DNA from: Paraburkholderia acidisoli
GTDB lineage: Bacteria > Pseudomonadota > Gammaproteobacteria > Burkholderiales > Burkholderiaceae
Direction of reading: 5' to 3'
DNA: 64,000 nt
Assembly: GCF_009789675.1 (NCBI RefSeq)
Contig: NZ_CP046913.1
Location: 2,666,001 to 2,730,000, forward strand
The notes under the pieces are model-generated. The model was not told where the DNA came from. It did no database searches and worked only from the letters and a program-made list of their open reading frames with translations. Made by a program: the position numbers and the translations under genes. Of the stretch, positions 1 to 11,673 are shown one piece after another. How positions within the stretch are numbered: the first letter of the stretch is position 1; every line of letters starts with the position of its first letter.

Positions 1-710
1 AAGGCTACCACGCCAGCTGACAAATTGTAATATTTGACGGCGTCGAGGCCGACTTGTTCCATCATCGTCTTGAGGGTTTCCTGATCGGGATGCATGCGGA
101 TCGACTCCGCAAGGTAGCGATAGCTTTCGGCGTCCTGCGCGAAGCGCTCGCCAAGCCACGGCAGCACCTTGAACGAATAGACGTCGTAAGCCTTCTTGAG
201 CGGGTCCCAGACCTTCGAGAATTCGAGCACGAGCAGGCGGCCGCCCGGCTTGAGCACGCGGCGCATTTCGGCGAGCGCGGCATCTTTATGCGTCATGTTG
301 CGCAGGCCGAAGGCGACCGTCACCACGTCGAAGTAATTGTCCGGAAACGGAATTTTCTCGGCATCGCAGAGCAGCGCGGGCGTGATCACGCCCTTGTCGA
401 TGAGCCGGTCGCGGCCCACGCGCAGCATCGACTCGTTGATGTCGGTGTGCCAGACCTCGCCGCTCGGGCCCGCCTTTTTCGCGAACGCCATGGAAAGGTC
501 GCCGGTGCCGCCCGCGATATCGAGCACCTTCGCGCCAGGCCGCACGTTCGCCTGCGCGATCGTGAACGCCTTCCACGCGCGGTGCAGCCCGCCCGACATC
601 AGATCGTTCATCAGGTCGTAGTTCGAGGCGACCGAGTGGAACACGCCGGCCACCTTCTTCGCCTTGTCCTGTTCGTCGACTGTCTGATAGCCGAAGTGGG
701 TTTTGCTCAT
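1..710 (-). CDS. ubiE: UbiE, ubiquinone/menaquinone C-methyltransferase (3' end cut by window)
   Basis: This is a SAM-dependent C-methyltransferase of ubiquinone and menaquinone synthesis. The reading frame opens at the ATG at 710 ([11 protein letters not shown]) and is still open at base 1, so roughly the last 15 residues are missing by comparison with E. coli UbiE (251 aa). The SAM-binding motif I is seen as [12 protein letters not shown], and later motifs include [20 protein letters not shown] and LEFSK, all typical of UbiE. It lies upstream of nothing else visible on this strand; the DUF971 gene precedes it by about 90 bases in the same direction, so the two may be co-transcribed. Confidence 0.95.
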   Translation of the reverse strand, partial: MSKTHFGYQTVDEQDKAKKVAGVFHSVASNYDLMNDLMSGGLHRAWKAFTIAQANVRPGAKVLDIAGGTGDLSMAFAKKAGPSGEVWHTDINESMLRVGRDRLIDKGVITPALLCDAEKIPFPDNYFDVVTVAFGLRNMTHKDAALAEMRRVLKPGGRLLVLEFSKVWDPLKKAYDVYSFKVLPWLGERFAQDAESYRYLAESIRMHPDQETLKTMMEQVGLDAVKYYNLSAGVVA

Positions 711-801
711 CGCGCTCGTCCTTTCGCGGAGGGTGTTCTGTGAGATTACGCCGCCTCGTGCGTAGGCGTTCGGCGGCGGGGCAGGATCGTATCAGGAAGC
801 G

Positions 802-1224
802 TCAGTGGCAGTGGCCGTGCCCGGCACCGCCGGCTGCCGCGGCCGCCATCGGCGCGTCGCGCTCGACGCCCGCTGCCTTGAGTCTGGCGAAATAATCGGC
901 CCAGAGTTCGTCCTGGCGCGTGGCCAGGTCGTAAAGCTGGTCCCATGAATAGATGCCGGTGTTGTGGCCGTCCGAGAACGTGGGTTGCAGCGCGTAGTGG
1001 CCCACGGCTTCGAGCGCCGTGATCGTCACCTCGCGCTTGCCGGTTTGCAGCGTTTCCTGGCCGGGACCGTGGCCGCGCACTTCGGCGGAAGGCGAATACA
1101 CGCGCATCAACTCGAACGGAATACGATAGCTCGCGCCGTTCGCGTACTGGAGCTCGAGCACGCGGGACACGGCGTGTACGACGATGCCGGTCGGCACCGG
1201 GGTATCGGCTTTCAATCCACTCAT
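802..1224 (-). CDS. DUF971 domain protein (gamma-butyrobetaine hydroxylase-like N-terminal domain)
   Basis: A 140-residue protein of the DUF971 family, which shares its fold with the N-terminal domain of gamma-butyrobetaine hydroxylase. Members are often placed near Fe-S or ubiquinone genes, but the biochemical role is not settled. The conserved core is visible (LELQYANGASYRIPFELMRV and NTGIYSWDQLYDLA). The C-terminus ends in an Ala/Gly stretch and GHGHCH, a possible metal-binding tail. I chose the ATG at 1224 (MSGLKADTPVPTG) because AGGACC stands just before it; an upstream in-frame start at 1272 adds 16 unconserved residues. It is followed by ubiE on the same strand. Confidence 0.85.
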   Translation of the reverse strand: MSGLKADTPVPTGIVVHAVSRVLELQYANGASYRIPFELMRVYSPSAEVRGHGPGQETLQTGKREVTITALEAVGHYALQPTFSDGHNTGIYSWDQLYDLATRQDELWADYFARLKAAGVERDAPMAAAAAGGAGHGHCH

Positions 1225-1300
1225 GGTCCTTCCTGATCGTTGTAAGGCGTCGAAGTCACGTGCCGAAGTCACGTGCGATGCAGCGGCAAAGGCGCGCGGC

Positions 1301-1732
1301 TCAGGCGAGCGCCTGGTCGATTTCCTGGCGCACCGCCTCGCGCAGCAGCGTGGCCTGGGCGCGGCGCTGGCCGAGCATGGCCTCGGAGACCGTGCGCTGG
1401 CGCGGCGCCCACACGGGCAGCGGGAAATGCGCGTCGTTGGTGAAGCGCGGGATCACGTGCCAGTGCACGTGCGGGACCTGATTGCCGAGGCTCGCGAGAT
1501 TCACCTTCGAAGGCTGCATGACGCGGCGCAGCGCACGCTCCGTCGCGTACACCACGCGCATCAGATGATCCCGGTCGGCAGCGGCGAGATCCGAGAATTC
1601 CGCCACGTGCGCATGCCAGATGACCCGGCAAAAGCCCGGATAGTCGACTTCATTCGTTGCCAGCACGACGCGCAGGCGCTCGTCCTGCCACAGCACGTCG
1701 CCGCCTTCCTCTTTGCAGAATACGCATTCCAT
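1301..1732 (-). CDS. HIT family protein (histidine triad nucleotide hydrolase)
   Basis: A 143-residue HIT-superfamily protein. The family hydrolyses or transfers nucleotide phosphates such as AMP conjugates. The histidine triad is seen as HVHWHV near residue 99, followed by IPRF, and the N-terminus carries CVFC, a common zinc-site pattern in HIT proteins. Length is normal for the family. It lies between the large FAD/Fe-S oxidoreductase and the DUF971 gene, all on the minus strand with short gaps. Substrate cannot be read from the sequence. Confidence 0.9.
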   Translation of the reverse strand: MECVFCKEEGGDVLWQDERLRVVLATNEVDYPGFCRVIWHAHVAEFSDLAAADRDHLMRVVYATERALRRVMQPSKVNLASLGNQVPHVHWHVIPRFTNDAHFPLPVWAPRQRTVSEAMLGQRRAQATLLREAVRQEIDQALA

Positions 1733-1774
1733 CGTCGTCCTCGAACCCGTGTCACCGAACCTTGAGGCGTGCCA

Positions 1775-4700
1775 TTAAACCAGCACGCGCTCGATTCCGC
1801 CATGGTTGGCCTTGCTCACGTAGTCGGCCATCCAGTTCTCGCCGAGCACGTGGCGCGCGATCTCCACCACGATGTAGTCGGCTTCGATGCTGGCGTCTTC
1901 GTTGTAGCGCGACAGACCTTGCAGGCACGACGGGCAGCTCGTGAGGATCTTCACGTCCTGCGCCGTGCCCTGCCCGTTCGCTTCCTCGGGCGTGGCCGCC
2001 TGCTTGCCGTTCTCGCCCGTCGTGCCGCTCGCGCCGTTGGCCACGACCGGAATGCCGCGCAATTTGGCCGCGCCCTTGCGGATTTCCTCTTCCTTGCGGA
2101 AGCGCACCTGCGTCGAAATGTCCGGGCGCGTGACCGCGAGCGTGCCCGATTCGCCGCAGCAGCGATCGTTCTTCTCGATCTTGTAGCCGTCTTTTTCCGA
2201 ACCCATGAGTTCGTTGACGAGCTTCACCGGGTCGATCGTCTTGATCGGCGTGTGGCACGGGTCGTGATACATGTAGCGCGTACCCGAGACGCCATCGAGC
2301 TTGATGTTCTTTTCGAGCAGGAACTCGTGGATGTCGATAATGCGGCAGCCCGGGAAGATCTTGTCGAATTCATAACCGGCGAGCTGGTCGTAACACGTGC
2401 CGCACGAGACCACCACCGTCTTGATGTCGAGGTAGTTGAGCGTATTGGCCACGCGATGGAACAGCACGCGGTTGTCCGTGACGATCTTCTCGGCCTTGTC
2501 GAACTGGCCCGAGCCGCGCTGCGGATAGCCGCAGCACAGATAACCCGGCGGCAGCACGGTTTGCACGCCCGCTTCCCACAACATCGCCTGGGTCGCAAGG
2601 CCCACCTGCGAGAACAGACGCTCCGAGCCGCAGCCGGGGAAGTAGAACACCGCTTCCGAATCGACCGACGTCGTTTTCGGGTTGCGGATGATCGGCACGA
2701 TCTTGTTGTCTTCGATGTCGAGCAGCGCGCGCGCCGTCTTCTTCGGCAGATTGCCCGGCATCTTCTTGTTGACGAAGTGGATCACCTGCTCGACCACGGG
2801 CGGCTTGCCGGTGGTCGCGGGCGGCAGCGCGGCCTGCTTCTTCACGAACTTCTTCAGCACGTCGTTGCCGAGGCGCTGCGCCTTGTAGCCCACGCCCATC
2901 ATCGCGGTGCGCGCGAGATTGATGGTCTGCGGATTGGTGGCGTTGAGGAAGAACATGCCCGCCGCGTTGCCCGCGTTGAACTTCTTCTTGCCCATCTTGC
3001 GCAGCAGGTTGCGCATGTTCATCGTCACGTCGCCGAAGTCGATCTTGACCGGGCACGGCGTCACGCACTTGTGGCAGACGGTGCAATGGTCGGCCACGTC
3101 GTTGAACTCGTCCCAGTGCTTGATGGAGACGCCGCGGCGCGTCTGCTCCTCATACAGGAACGCCTCCACCAGCAGCGAGGTGGCGAGAATCTTGTTGCGC
3201 GGGCTGTACAGCAGGTTCGCGCGCGGCACGTGCGTCGCGCACACGGGCTTGCACTTGCCGCAGCGCAGGCAGTCCTTCACCGAGTCGGCAATCGCGCCAA
3301 TGTCGGACTGCTGCATGATCAGCGATTCGTAACCCATCAGGCCGAACGACGGCGTATAGGCGTTGCGCAGGTCCGCGCCTTCGAGCAGCTTGCCCTTGTT
3401 GAAGCGCCCTTCCGGGTCCACGCGCTGCTTGTACGCGCGGAATTCGGCGATCTCGTCTTCGGTGAGGAATTCGAGCTTCGTGATGCCGATGCCGTGCTCG
3501 CCCGAGATCACGCCGTCGAGCGAACGCGCGAGCTTCATGATGCGCGCCACGGCCACGTGCGCGTCCTGCAGCATCTCGTAGTTGTCCGAGTTGACCGGCA
3601 GGTTGGTGTGCACGTTGCCGTCGCCGGCGTGCATGTGCAGCGCGACGAACACGCGGCCGCGCAGCACCTTCTTGTGGATGGCCTGGGCTTCGTCGAGGAT
3701 CGGCTTGAACGCGCCGCCGTTGAAGATCTGGCGCAGTTCGGCGCGCACTTCCTGCTTCCACGAGATGCGCACCGTACGGTCCTGCGTCACGTGGAAAACG
3801 TTGACGCCCGCTTGCGCGTCCACGCGGTCGGCGAACTTTTCCGCCAGCGCTTCATAGCCGAGCTGCACGAGCGTGTGCTGCGCCTCGGCGAGCGGCAGGT
3901 CGAGATTCGCGCCCACGAAGCTCCAGCGCTCGCGCACGCGCTTGAGCAGGTCGAGCGCCTGCTGCACGCGGTCTTCGAGCAGCTCCGCGCTGGGGATTTC
4001 GTTCGCGTCGTCGCTCTTGCCGAGCGGCAGCTTGCCTTCCTTGAAGAACGCCTCGAGCGCGTCGATCAGTTGCAGCTTGTTCTTGATCGACAGTTCGATG
4101 TTGATGCGCTCGATGCCGTCGGTGTATTCGCCCATGCGATTGAGCGGAATCACGACGTCTTCGTTGATCTTGAACGCGTTGGTGTGTTTGGCGATGGCGG
4201 CCGTGCGGCTGCGGTCGAGCCAGAAGCGCTTGCGCGCCTCGGCGCTCACGGCAACGAAGCCTTCGCCGCTCTTGCCGTTGGCCATGCGGATCACTTCCGA
4301 GGTGGCCGTGGCCACCGCGTCCGCGTCGTCGCCGACGATATCGCCGATCAGCACCATCTTCGGGAACGCGTTGCGCTTGCTCTTGGTCGCGTAACCGACC
4401 GCGCGCAGATAGCGTTCGTCCAGATGTTCGAGGCCCGCGAGAATCGCGCCGCCCTGGCGCGTCTGCTCGAACATGTAGTCCTTGATCTCGACGATGCTCG
4501 GAATCGCCTCGCGCGCCTGGCCGAAGAATTCGAGGCAGACGGTGCGCGTGTGCGCGGGCATCTTGTGCAGCACCCAGCGCGCCGACGTGATGAGGCCGTC
4601 GCAGCCTTCCTTCTGGATGCCCGGCAGGCCCGCGAGGAATTTATCCGTGACGTCCTTGCCGAGACCTTCCTTGCGGAACACGCGGCCGGCAATTTCGAGC

Positions 4701-5839
4701 GGCTCCGTGCGCAGCAGCTTTTCGCCCGGCGCGTAGTTGCCGTCGAACCACTTCAGCTCGAAGCGCGCGACTTCGATGTCGTGGATCTTGCCCATGTTGT
4801 GTTCGAGGCGCGTGACTTCGAGCCAGTTGCCCTGCGGGTCGACCATGCGCCACCAGGCGAGATTGTCGAGCGCCGTGCCCCACAGCACCGCTTTCTTGCC
4901 GCCCGCGTTCATCGCCACGTTGCCGCCGATACACGAGGCGTCGAGCGAGGTCGGATCCACGGCGAACACGAAGCCGGCCGCGTCGGCGGCCTCGGTCACG
5001 CGGCGCGTGACCACGCCCGCGCCCGAGAAAATGGTCGCCACTTCGCGATCGACGCCGGGCAGCGAGGTCATTTCGACCGCGCCCAGTTCCTCGAGCTTTT
5101 CCGTGTTGATGACGGCCGAGAACGGCGTGAGCGGCACCGCGCCGCCCGTGTAGCCCGTGCCGCCCCCGCGCGGAATCACGGTCAGACCGAGTTCGAAGCA
5201 CGCCTTGATGAGACCGGCGATCTCGGCTTCGGTGTCGGGCGTGAGGACCACGAACGGGTATTCCACGCGCCAGTCGGTGGCGTCGGTGACGTGCGAGACG
5301 CGCGCGAGGCCGTCGAAGCGGATGTTGTCCTTCGCCGTGCACTTGCCGAGCACCTTGTTCGCGCGGCGGCGCAGGTCGGCCATCTTCTCGAATTCCGCCG
5401 AAAAATCGCCGACGGCGCGGCGCGCGGCCGAGACCAGCGTCTCCACGCGCGCGGCGCGGTTCACGCCTTCGCTGTCGGTGTGTTCGGAGAGGTCGGCGCG
5501 GCGGCGCTTTTCGATTTCGGCGAGACGATGGTTGAGCGCCTCGACCAGCAGCGCGCGGCGCTTCGGGTTGTCGAGCAGGTCGTCCTGCAGATACGGGTTG
5601 CGGCGCACCACCCAGATGTCGCCGAGCACTTCGTACAGCATGCGCGCCGAGCGGCCGGTGCGGCGTTCCGCGCGCAGTTCGGCGAGCGCTTCCCAGGCCG
5701 TCTCGCCCAGCAGGCGTATGACGATCTCGCGGTCCGAAAAGGACGTGTAGTTATACGGAATCTCGCGCAGGCGCGGTTCGATGTCGGCGGCCACGGCTGC
5801 GGCGGCGCCGTGAGGATCGAAAACTTGAGGTGCGTTCAT
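1775..5839 (-). CDS. FAD/FMN-containing dehydrogenase with Fe-S and CCG domains (DUF3683 family)
   Basis: A 1354-residue oxidoreductase of the GlcD/D-lactate dehydrogenase type. After an N-terminal DUF3683 region, the FAD-binding PCMH-type motif [16 protein letters not shown] lies near residues 223-238. The FAD-oxidase C-terminal part follows ([13 protein letters not shown]). Two 4Fe-4S clusters are seen as [11 protein letters not shown] (about 856-875) and [15 protein letters not shown] (about 916-933). C-terminal CCG domains carry [19 protein letters not shown] and SCGTC. It therefore fuses what are often separate GlcD-, GlcE/F- or GlpC-like subunits. Physiological substrate is unproven; a 2-hydroxyacid such as D-lactate is the family expectation. 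This architecture is common in Burkholderiales. Confidence 0.9.
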   Translation of the reverse strand: MNAPQVFDPHGAAAAVAADIEPRLREIPYNYTSFSDREIVIRLLGETAWEALAELRAERRTGRSARMLYEVLGDIWVVRRNPYLQDDLLDNPKRRALLVEALNHRLAEIEKRRRADLSEHTDSEGVNRAARVETLVSAARRAVGDFSAEFEKMADLRRRANKVLGKCTAKDNIRFDGLARVSHVTDATDWRVEYPFVVLTPDTEAEIAGLIKACFELGLTVIPRGGGTGYTGGAVPLTPFSAVINTEKLEELGAVEMTSLPGVDREVATIFSGAGVVTRRVTEAADAAGFVFAVDPTSLDASCIGGNVAMNAGGKKAVLWGTALDNLAWWRMVDPQGNWLEVTRLEHNMGKIHDIEVARFELKWFDGNYAPGEKLLRTEPLEIAGRVFRKEGLGKDVTDKFLAGLPGIQKEGCDGLITSARWVLHKMPAHTRTVCLEFFGQAREAIPSIVEIKDYMFEQTRQGGAILAGLEHLDERYLRAVGYATKSKRNAFPKMVLIGDIVGDDADAVATATSEVIRMANGKSGEGFVAVSAEARKRFWLDRSRTAAIAKHTNAFKINEDVVIPLNRMGEYTDGIERINIELSIKNKLQLIDALEAFFKEGKLPLGKSDDANEIPSAELLEDRVQQALDLLKRVRERWSFVGANLDLPLAEAQHTLVQLGYEALAEKFADRVDAQAGVNVFHVTQDRTVRISWKQEVRAELRQIFNGGAFKPILDEAQAIHKKVLRGRVFVALHMHAGDGNVHTNLPVNSDNYEMLQDAHVAVARIMKLARSLDGVISGEHGIGITKLEFLTEDEIAEFRAYKQRVDPEGRFNKGKLLEGADLRNAYTPSFGLMGYESLIMQQSDIGAIADSVKDCLRCGKCKPVCATHVPRANLLYSPRNKILATSLLVEAFLYEEQTRRGVSIKHWDEFNDVADHCTVCHKCVTPCPVKIDFGDVTMNMRNLLRKMGKKKFNAGNAAGMFFLNATNPQTINLARTAMMGVGYKAQRLGNDVLKKFVKKQAALPPATTGKPPVVEQVIHFVNKKMPGNLPKKTARALLDIEDNKIVPIIRNPKTTSVDSEAVFYFPGCGSERLFSQVGLATQAMLWEAGVQTVLPPGYLCCGYPQRGSGQFDKAEKIVTDNRVLFHRVANTLNYLDIKTVVVSCGTCYDQLAGYEFDKIFPGCRIIDIHEFLLEKNIKLDGVSGTRYMYHDPCHTPIKTIDPVKLVNELMGSEKDGYKIEKNDRCCGESGTLAVTRPDISTQVRFRKEEEIRKGAAKLRGIPVVANGASGTTGENGKQAATPEEANGQGTAQDVKILTSCPSCLQGLSRYNEDASIEADYIVVEIARHVLGENWMADYVSKANHGGIERVLV

Positions 5840-6526
5840 GGTTGGACGACTCTTTGGGCCAGCATCGCGGGCGGCTCGCTGCCGCTAACGGAGATGCTGA
5901 CGGGGCGCGTGGGGCGCTATTCTGAAATCGAGTCCGCTTCGGGCACGCATGGGCTGCAGGTGGTGCGTGTGGCGCATGTGGCTATAGGCGGACGAAAGGG
6001 GTGGGGAAGCGCATGGCGGCAAGGCTCACGCCGATGGTTCCCCGGCGCTCGGACTTAGCGACACGATCGTGCGTGGCGGGCGTGCCGCTGCGCCGCCGGG
6101 CGGGTTACGCGCCGTGCGGGCATCAAATGGGCTGTCCGAGGTTGCCAGTGCATCATCCGATCCTTGTTTCAAAAAGCGATTTTAACGCATGATCCGCGCC
6201 TGCGCTGACGCTAGACAGGAAGGCGACAGACACGCAACTTTCATTTGCGCTGTCAGCGCATCGTGCTATTCGCATCGGATCCCGGCGACGATGACCTGCC
6301 GTCCGGACGGTTGGCGAATCGGTCGAGGTATCGCTCATGCATCGGCTCATATATCGGCTCATGTATCGGCAGGCAAAGCCAGGCGAATTCCGGCGATCCC
6401 GCTGTAACCCGTGGAGCCAGACGGCAACCCGCACGGGCCGCGCCCGAACCCCGCCGTCGGCGCGCGGGCCATTGGCGCTAAAATCGCTGTTTTCCCCGTT
6501 TCCACCCGCGCCCGGCGCGTCCTCGC
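5840..6526. other. Intergenic region, divergent promoters of the FAD oxidoreductase and ilvA
   Basis: This 687-base gap separates two divergent genes, so it must hold both promoters. I see no convincing coding frame; the open frames here lack a ribosome site and recognisable protein sequence. Its one distinct element is the short tandem repeat at 6329-6371, listed separately. Confidence 0.5.
6329..6371. repeat. Short tandem repeat, about 12-bp unit
   Basis: About three and a half copies of a 12-base unit built on ATCGGCTCAT (ATCGCTCATGC, ATCGGCTCATAT, ATCGGCTCATGT, ATCGGCAGGC). It is upstream of ilvA by roughly 155 bases. It could be replication slippage or repeated protein-binding sites; nothing decides between these. 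Confidence 0.6.
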
Positions 6527-8053
6527 ATGGCTTCCCACGACGATTACCTGAAGAAGATCCTCACCGCCCGCGTCTATGACGTCGCCCGCGAAACGGAACT
6601 CGAGCCCGCGCGCAATCTCTCCGCCCGCATTCGCAACCGCGTCTTCCTCAAGCGCGAAGACAACCAGCCGGTGTTTTCCTTCAAGCTGCGCGGCGCCTAC
6701 AACAAGATGGCCCATCTCACGCCCGCGCAGCTCGAGCGCGGCGTGATCACCGCCTCGGCGGGCAATCACGCGCAGGGCGTCGCGCTTTCGGCGGCGCGCC
6801 TCGGCGTGAAGGCCGTGATCTGCGTGCCCGTCACCACGCCGCAGGTCAAGGTCGATGCCGTGCGCGCCCACGGCGGCGCGACCGTCGAGATCGTCCAGGC
6901 GGGCGAATCCTATAGCGACGCCTACACGCACGCCGTGCAGCTTCAGGAAGAACGCGGCCTGACCTTCGTGCATCCCTTCGACGATCCCTACGTGATCGCC
7001 GGCCAGGGCACCGTCGCCATGGAAGTGCTGAGCCAGCATCAGGCCCCGATTCACGCGATCTTCGTGCCGATCGGCGGCGGCGGCCTCGCGGCGGGCGTGG
7101 CGGCCTATGTGAAAGCGGTGCGGCCCGAGATCAAGGTGATCGGCGTGCAGACCGACGACTCCTGCGCCATGGCCAGGTCGATGAAGGCGGGCGAGCGCGT
7201 CGAACTGAGCGAGGTCGGCCTGTTCTCGGACGGCACGGCCGTCAAGCTCGTGGGCGAGGAAACCTTCCGGCTGTGCCAGCAGTATCTCGACGATGTGCTC
7301 ACCGTCGACACCGACGCGCTGTGCGCCGCCATCAAGGACGTGTTCCAGGACACGCGCAGCGTGCTCGAACCGGCGGGCGCGCTGGCCGTGGCGGGCGCGA
7401 AGCAGTACGCCGAACGCACGGGCGTCGAAGGCCAGACACTCGTCGCGATCACCTCGGGCGCGAACATGAACTTCGACCGCATGCGCTTCGTGGCGGAACG
7501 CGCCGAAGTGGGCGAGGCGCGCGAGGCCGTGTTCGCCGTGACGATTCCCGAGGAACGCGGCAGCTTCAAGCGCTTCTGCGAACTCGTGGGCACGCGCAGC
7601 GTCACCGAATTCAACTACCGTATCGACGACGCCGAGCGCGCGCATATCTTCGTGGGCGTGCAGATCCGCAATCGCGGCGAGTCGCAGGAGATCGCGCAGA
7701 CCTTCGTTTCGCACGGTTTCCCCACGGTCGATCTCACCGGCGACGAACTCTCGAAGCAGCACATCCGCTACATGGTGGGCGGCCGCTCGCCGCTCGCGCA
7801 CGACGAGCGCCTGTTCCGCTTCGAGTTTCCGGAGCGGCCGGGCGCGCTGATGCGCTTTCTCTCTTCGATGGCGCCGAACTGGAACATCAGCCTGTTCCAC
7901 TACCGCAACCAGGGCGCGGATTACAGCTCGATCCTCGTCGGTATTCAGGTGCCTGCCGCCGAACACGCGGAATTCAGCCGCTTCCTCGCCACCATCGGCT
8001 ATCCGTATTACGAGGAAACGCAGAACCCCGTGTATCGGCTGTTCCTCGCCTGA
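6527..8053 (+). CDS. ilvA: Threonine ammonia-lyase, biosynthetic
   Basis: Threonine dehydratase converts L-threonine to 2-oxobutanoate and ammonia, the first step to isoleucine. The 508-residue length matches the biosynthetic, isoleucine-inhibited form. The PLP lysine lies in [12 protein letters not shown] (K53), the glycine-rich phosphate loop is GGGGLAAG, and [10 protein letters not shown] is conserved. Two ACT-like regulatory repeats follow from about residue 335 ([18 protein letters not shown] and [14 protein letters not shown]). The gene is followed after six bases by a 5'-nucleotidase gene, then by queF, so the three probably form one transcript. Confidence 0.97.
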   Translation: MASHDDYLKKILTARVYDVARETELEPARNLSARIRNRVFLKREDNQPVFSFKLRGAYNKMAHLTPAQLERGVITASAGNHAQGVALSAARLGVKAVICVPVTTPQVKVDAVRAHGGATVEIVQAGESYSDAYTHAVQLQEERGLTFVHPFDDPYVIAGQGTVAMEVLSQHQAPIHAIFVPIGGGGLAAGVAAYVKAVRPEIKVIGVQTDDSCAMARSMKAGERVELSEVGLFSDGTAVKLVGEETFRLCQQYLDDVLTVDTDALCAAIKDVFQDTRSVLEPAGALAVAGAKQYAERTGVEGQTLVAITSGANMNFDRMRFVAERAEVGEAREAVFAVTIPEERGSFKRFCELVGTRSVTEFNYRIDDAERAHIFVGVQIRNRGESQEIAQTFVSHGFPTVDLTGDELSKQHIRYMVGGRSPLAHDERLFRFEFPERPGALMRFLSSMAPNWNISLFHYRNQGADYSSILVGIQVPAAEHAEFSRFLATIGYPYYEETQNPVYRLFLA

Positions 8054-8059
8054 CGCACC

Positions 8060-9049
8060 GTGTCCGTCTCGCTCACCGACAAGCTCGTCGTCGCCATTTC
8101 GTCGCGCGCCCTCTTCGACTTCGAGGAAGAAAACCGCGTGTTCGAAGCGGGCGACCTCGGCGCCTACGAACAGCTCCAGCGCGAGCGCCTGAACGTGCCC
8201 GCGCGGCCTGGCGTCGCGTTTGGGCTCATGCGCAAGCTGCTCGCGCTGAACACGGGCGCGCATCACGTCGAAGTCGTGATCCTCTCGCGCAGCGACCCGA
8301 TCAGCGGCCTGCGCGCGTTCAGCTCGTGCCGCGAGCACGGCCTGAACATCCAGCGCGGCGTGTTCACGCGCGGCCGCACGCCGTGGCATTACCTGAAGCC
8401 GCTCAACGCGTCGCTATTTCTATCGGCGAATCCGGACGACGTGCGGGCCGCGCTCGAAGCGGGCTTTCCCGCCGCGCGCGTGTTCCCGCGCGTCTTCCCA
8501 CGACCCGACGCGAATTCGGCGACAATGTCGGCTGCCAGCGCGGATCGCAACGCGAACGAAATTCGCATCGCGTTCGACGGCGATGCGGTGCTGTTTTCCG
8601 ACGAAGCCGAGCAGATCTTCCAGCAGCAAGGCCTGGGCGCCTTCGTGAGCCACGAGCGCGACAACCGCGACCTGCCGCTCGCGCACGGCCCGCTGCAGCC
8701 GCTGCTCGCGGCGTTGCACCGGCTGCAGAAGCTCGCGGACGGCAACGCGCAGAACATGCGCATCCGCACCGCGCTCGTGACCGCGCGTTCGGCGCCCGCG
8801 CACGAACGCGCGATCCGCACGCTGATGGCCTGGAACATCGAAATCGACGAAGCGATGTTCCTCGGCGGACTCGAAAAAGGCCCGTTCCTGCGCGAGTTCG
8901 AACCCGATTTTTTCTTCGACGACCAGATCCGCCATTGCGAATCCGCGCGCTCGGTCACGGCGACCGGACACGTCGCGCTCGGCGCGGCCAATGCCGCCCC
9001 GGGCCTCGCAACGGCCAGCCACACAACCGCAGACACCCGCGCACCATGA
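8060..9049 (+). CDS. 5'-nucleotidase (cytosolic NT5C1-like)
   Basis: A 329-residue member of the 5'-nucleotidase family related to eukaryotic cytosolic 5'-nucleotidase 1, predicted to dephosphorylate nucleoside monophosphates. Visible hallmarks are [56 protein letters not shown] (each conserved in the family) and [17 protein letters not shown], which carries the DxD-like HAD motif. Translation appears to begin at GTG (8060). Its TGA overlaps the queF ATG by four bases, indicating coupled translation. Confidence 0.8.
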   Translation: MSVSLTDKLVVAISSRALFDFEEENRVFEAGDLGAYEQLQRERLNVPARPGVAFGLMRKLLALNTGAHHVEVVILSRSDPISGLRAFSSCREHGLNIQRGVFTRGRTPWHYLKPLNASLFLSANPDDVRAALEAGFPAARVFPRVFPRPDANSATMSAASADRNANEIRIAFDGDAVLFSDEAEQIFQQQGLGAFVSHERDNRDLPLAHGPLQPLLAALHRLQKLADGNAQNMRIRTALVTARSAPAHERAIRTLMAWNIEIDEAMFLGGLEKGPFLREFEPDFFFDDQIRHCESARSVTATGHVALGAANAAPGLATASHTTADTRAP

Positions 9050-9870
9050 CTCCCGAACACTCTCCGCTCGGCAAGCCCGCCGCCTACACCGAACAGTACG
9101 ACGCCACGCTGCTGTTCCCGATCCCGCGCGCCGGCGCGCGCGAGCAGATCGGCATTGGCGCGCGACTACCCTTCTTCGGCACCGATATCTGGAACGCGTA
9201 CGAGTTGTCGTGGCTCAACGCGCGCGGCAAGCCGCAGATCGCCATCGCCACGTTCTTCATTCCGGCGGATTCGCCCAACATCGTCGAATCGAAGTCGTTC
9301 AAGCTCTATCTGGGCTCGTTCGCGCAAACCGCGTTCGAGTCCGCCGACGCGGTGCGCGACACCATCAAGCGCGATGTGTCGGCGGCCTGCGGCGCGTCGG
9401 TGTCGGTGAAGTTCGATCAGCCGGGCGGCTTCGGCAAGCTTCCGTTCGAGGAATTCGAAGGCCTCTCGCTCGACCGTCTCGACCTCGACACTGAGATCTA
9501 TCACCCGGATCCCACGCTGCTGAAGGCGGCGCTGGACGAGTCGCCGGTGGAAGAAACGCTGGTCTCGAATCTGCTGAAGTCGAACTGCCCGGTCACGGGC
9601 CAGCCCGACTGGGGCAGCGTGCAGATTCACTACGTGGGGCCGCAGATCGATCAGGCCGGTCTGCTGCGCTACATCATCTCGTTTCGCAATCACACGGGCT
9701 TTCACGAGCAATGCGCCGAGCGCATCTTCATGGACATCCTGCGCGAGTGCAAACCGGACCGGCTCGCGGTCTACGCGCGCTACACGCGGCGCGGCGGCCT
9801 CGACATCAATCCGTTCCGCACCAACTTCAATATGCCGATGCCGGATAACGCGCGGCTCGCGCGCCAGTAA
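9046..9870 (+). CDS. queF: QueF, NADPH-dependent 7-cyano-7-deazaguanine reductase
   Basis: QueF reduces preQ0 to preQ1 in queuosine synthesis. At 274 residues it is the long, two-domain form found in E. coli (282 aa). The QueF motif is seen as ESKSFKLYL and the catalytic cysteine lies in [22 protein letters not shown] carries further conserved residues. The ATG at 9046 overlaps the stop of the upstream nucleotidase gene. A bidirectional terminator hairpin follows at 9912. Confidence 0.96.
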   Translation: MTPEHSPLGKPAAYTEQYDATLLFPIPRAGAREQIGIGARLPFFGTDIWNAYELSWLNARGKPQIAIATFFIPADSPNIVESKSFKLYLGSFAQTAFESADAVRDTIKRDVSAACGASVSVKFDQPGGFGKLPFEEFEGLSLDRLDLDTEIYHPDPTLLKAALDESPVEETLVSNLLKSNCPVTGQPDWGSVQIHYVGPQIDQAGLLRYIISFRNHTGFHEQCAERIFMDILRECKPDRLAVYARYTRRGGLDINPFRTNFNMPMPDNARLARQ

Positions 9871-9911
9871 GCGCCCGGCTTTTCGCCGGCGTTTTACGGG
9901 CTACCAACGAA

Positions 9912-9938
9912 AACGCGCCGCTATTGCGGCGCGTTGTT
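9912..9938. terminator. Bidirectional terminator between queF and mtgA
   Basis: A perfect 10-bp stem (AACGCGCCGC / GCGGCGCGTT) with a TATT loop, with short T- and A-rich flanks. It lies between two convergent genes, queF and mtgA. Confidence 0.75.
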
Positions 9939-9971
9939 CATTGCGGCGAGCGATTCGTCAAAGCGCTCAGC

Positions 9972-10754
9972 TCAATGCGGCAACTCCGCCGCGCCCATGC
10001 GCCGCGCGATCACGCCGCTGCGCTGCGCGAGATACGCGGAGTTGCGATGCTCGTCGAAGTATTTCGGGCGCGGCAGCATGACCGCGAGCCGCGCCGACTG
10101 CCACGGCGTGAGTTGCGCCGCCGTGCTGCGGTAGTAGTAACGCGCGGCCGCCTGCGCGCCATACACGCCGTTGCCCCACTCCACCGAATTCAGATAGATC
10201 TCGAAGATGCGCTCCTTGTCGAGCAGCGCTTCCAGCATCCACGTGATGATGAGTTCCTGGCCTTTGCGGATATAGCTCTTTTCGCGCGACAGAAACAGGT
10301 TGCGCGCGAGTTGCTGCGTGATGGTCGAGCCGCCGCGCACGATATGGCCGCGCTTCTTGTTGCGCTCCCACGCCTGCAGGATGGCGTCGGTTTCGTAGCC
10401 GTTGTTGTTGACGAAGTTGGCGTCTTCCGAGGCGATGATCGCGCGCTTCAGGTTGCGCGAAATCTGCTCGTACGGCACCCATTGGTGCTGGATCGCGAGA
10501 TCGGGACGCTCGCTCGCGAGCCGCGCGGCGTCCGAGCGCATGAACGCCGTGGTTTGCGGATCGACAACATTCCAGAGCGCGATCTGCGCGAGATAGAACA
10601 CCTGCAAGCCGATCCACGCGATCGCGAACACGCTCGCCACGTAGACGATCCAGCGCAGCGCGCCGGGCCGCGAGCCGCGCGCGTTGCCGTTGCGCAGCGG
10701 CGCGCGCCGCAGCGTCTTGTGCGGCGCCTGCGCGCCGATCGCTTCCCTGCGCAT
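9972..10754 (-). CDS. mtgA: MtgA, monofunctional biosynthetic peptidoglycan transglycosylase
   Basis: MtgA polymerises lipid II into glycan strands in the periplasm and belongs to glycosyltransferase family 51. The 260-residue product has a short basic N-terminus and one membrane anchor ([21 protein letters not shown]). GT51 motifs follow: [15 protein letters not shown] with the catalytic glutamate, [16 protein letters not shown], and [14 protein letters not shown] chose the ATG at 10754, preceded by GGGAG; an upstream in-frame start at 10826 would add 24 residues lacking family similarity. aroE lies just upstream on the same strand. Confidence 0.95.
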   Translation of the reverse strand: MRREAIGAQAPHKTLRRAPLRNGNARGSRPGALRWIVYVASVFAIAWIGLQVFYLAQIALWNVVDPQTTAFMRSDAARLASERPDLAIQHQWVPYEQISRNLKRAIIASEDANFVNNNGYETDAILQAWERNKKRGHIVRGGSTITQQLARNLFLSREKSYIRKGQELIITWMLEALLDKERIFEIYLNSVEWGNGVYGAQAAARYYYRSTAAQLTPWQSARLAVMLPRPKYFDEHRNSAYLAQRSGVIARRMGAAELPH

Positions 10755-10785
10755 GGCGTCGTCTCCCCTGGAGTTTTTCGTGCGA

Positions 10786-11673
10786 TCAGGCCGGCTGCGC
10801 CGCGAGTTGCGCGCGCAGCAGGGCAAGCACCGGCGCGCCTTCGGGGCGCACGCCGCGCCAGACGAAGAACGACTCGGCGGCCTGTTCGACCAGCATGCCC
10901 AGGCCGTCGGCCGCGCGCGCGCCGAGTTGTTCCGCGTGACGCATGAACACCGTGGGCTGCGCGCCGTACATCATGTCGTAGGCGAGCGTGTTCGCCCCGA
11001 ACGCGCGCGCGTCGCATTCGGGCAACGCGGCGTCCAGACTGCCGGCCGTTGCATTGACGATGACGTCATAAGGTTTCGCCTCGGCCGAATCGCGAAAGAC
11101 CGCTTCCGGTCCGCCGCCGCTGACGAGACAACCGGCTTCGCGCGCCGCGCCTTCGAACTGCTCGATGAGCGCGTGCGCCTTGGGCGCCGTGCGATTGACG
11201 ATGGTGATCTCGCGCGGCTTGCGCTCGAGCATCGGCAACACGACGCCGCGCGCCGCGCCGCCCGCGCCGAGCAGCAGCACGCGCGCGCCCGCGAGCGAGA
11301 CGCCGAGATTCACTTCGATGTCGCGCACGAGGCCGAAGCCGTCGGTGTTGTCGCCGAAAATGCCGTCCGCGTCGAAGCGCAGCGTGTTCACCGCGCCCGC
11401 CGCCGCCGCGCGCGGCGACAGACGTTGCGCGAGCGCGTGCGCCTCGAGCTTGAACGGCACCGTGACGTTCAGGCCGCGCCCGCCCGCCGCGCGAAACGCC
11501 TGCACGTGCTCGACGAAACCGTCGAGCGGCGCGAGCAGGCGGTCGTATTCCACGCGTTCGCCGGTTTGCTGCGCGAACTGCGCGTGGATGACCGGCGACT
11601 TGCTATGCGCGACCGGATTGCCGACCACGGCATAGCGGCCGACTTCCCCGGCACCGGCCTGGTCGACGCTCAT
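10786..11673 (-). CDS. aroE: Shikimate dehydrogenase
   Basis: AroE reduces 3-dehydroshikimate to shikimate with NADPH. The 295-residue protein has the substrate motif [16 protein letters not shown], the catalytic region NVTVPFK, the nucleotide-binding loop [12 protein letters not shown] and the NADP-selecting stretch [12 protein letters not shown]. Its start overlaps the stop of the upstream RNB nuclease gene by four bases, so the two are translationally coupled. mtgA follows 31 bases downstream. Confidence 0.95.
   Translation of the reverse strand: MSVDQAGAGEVGRYAVVGNPVAHSKSPVIHAQFAQQTGERVEYDRLLAPLDGFVEHVQAFRAAGGRGLNVTVPFKLEAHALAQRLSPRAAAAGAVNTLRFDADGIFGDNTDGFGLVRDIEVNLGVSLAGARVLLLGAGGAARGVVLPMLERKPREITIVNRTAPKAHALIEQFEGAAREAGCLVSGGGPEAVFRDSAEAKPYDVIVNATAGSLDAALPECDARAFGANTLAYDMMYGAQPTVFMRHAEQLGARAADGLGMLVEQAAESFFVWRGVRPEGAPVLALLRAQLAAQPA

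Noticed and set aside
1769..6058. Very long open frame (1429 codons) on the plus strand opposite the FAD/Fe-S oxidoreductase
   Set aside because: It is the mirror of a real gene in high-GC DNA; its sequence is His/Arg/Val-rich with no family motifs, whereas the minus strand shows clear FAD and Fe-S motifs.
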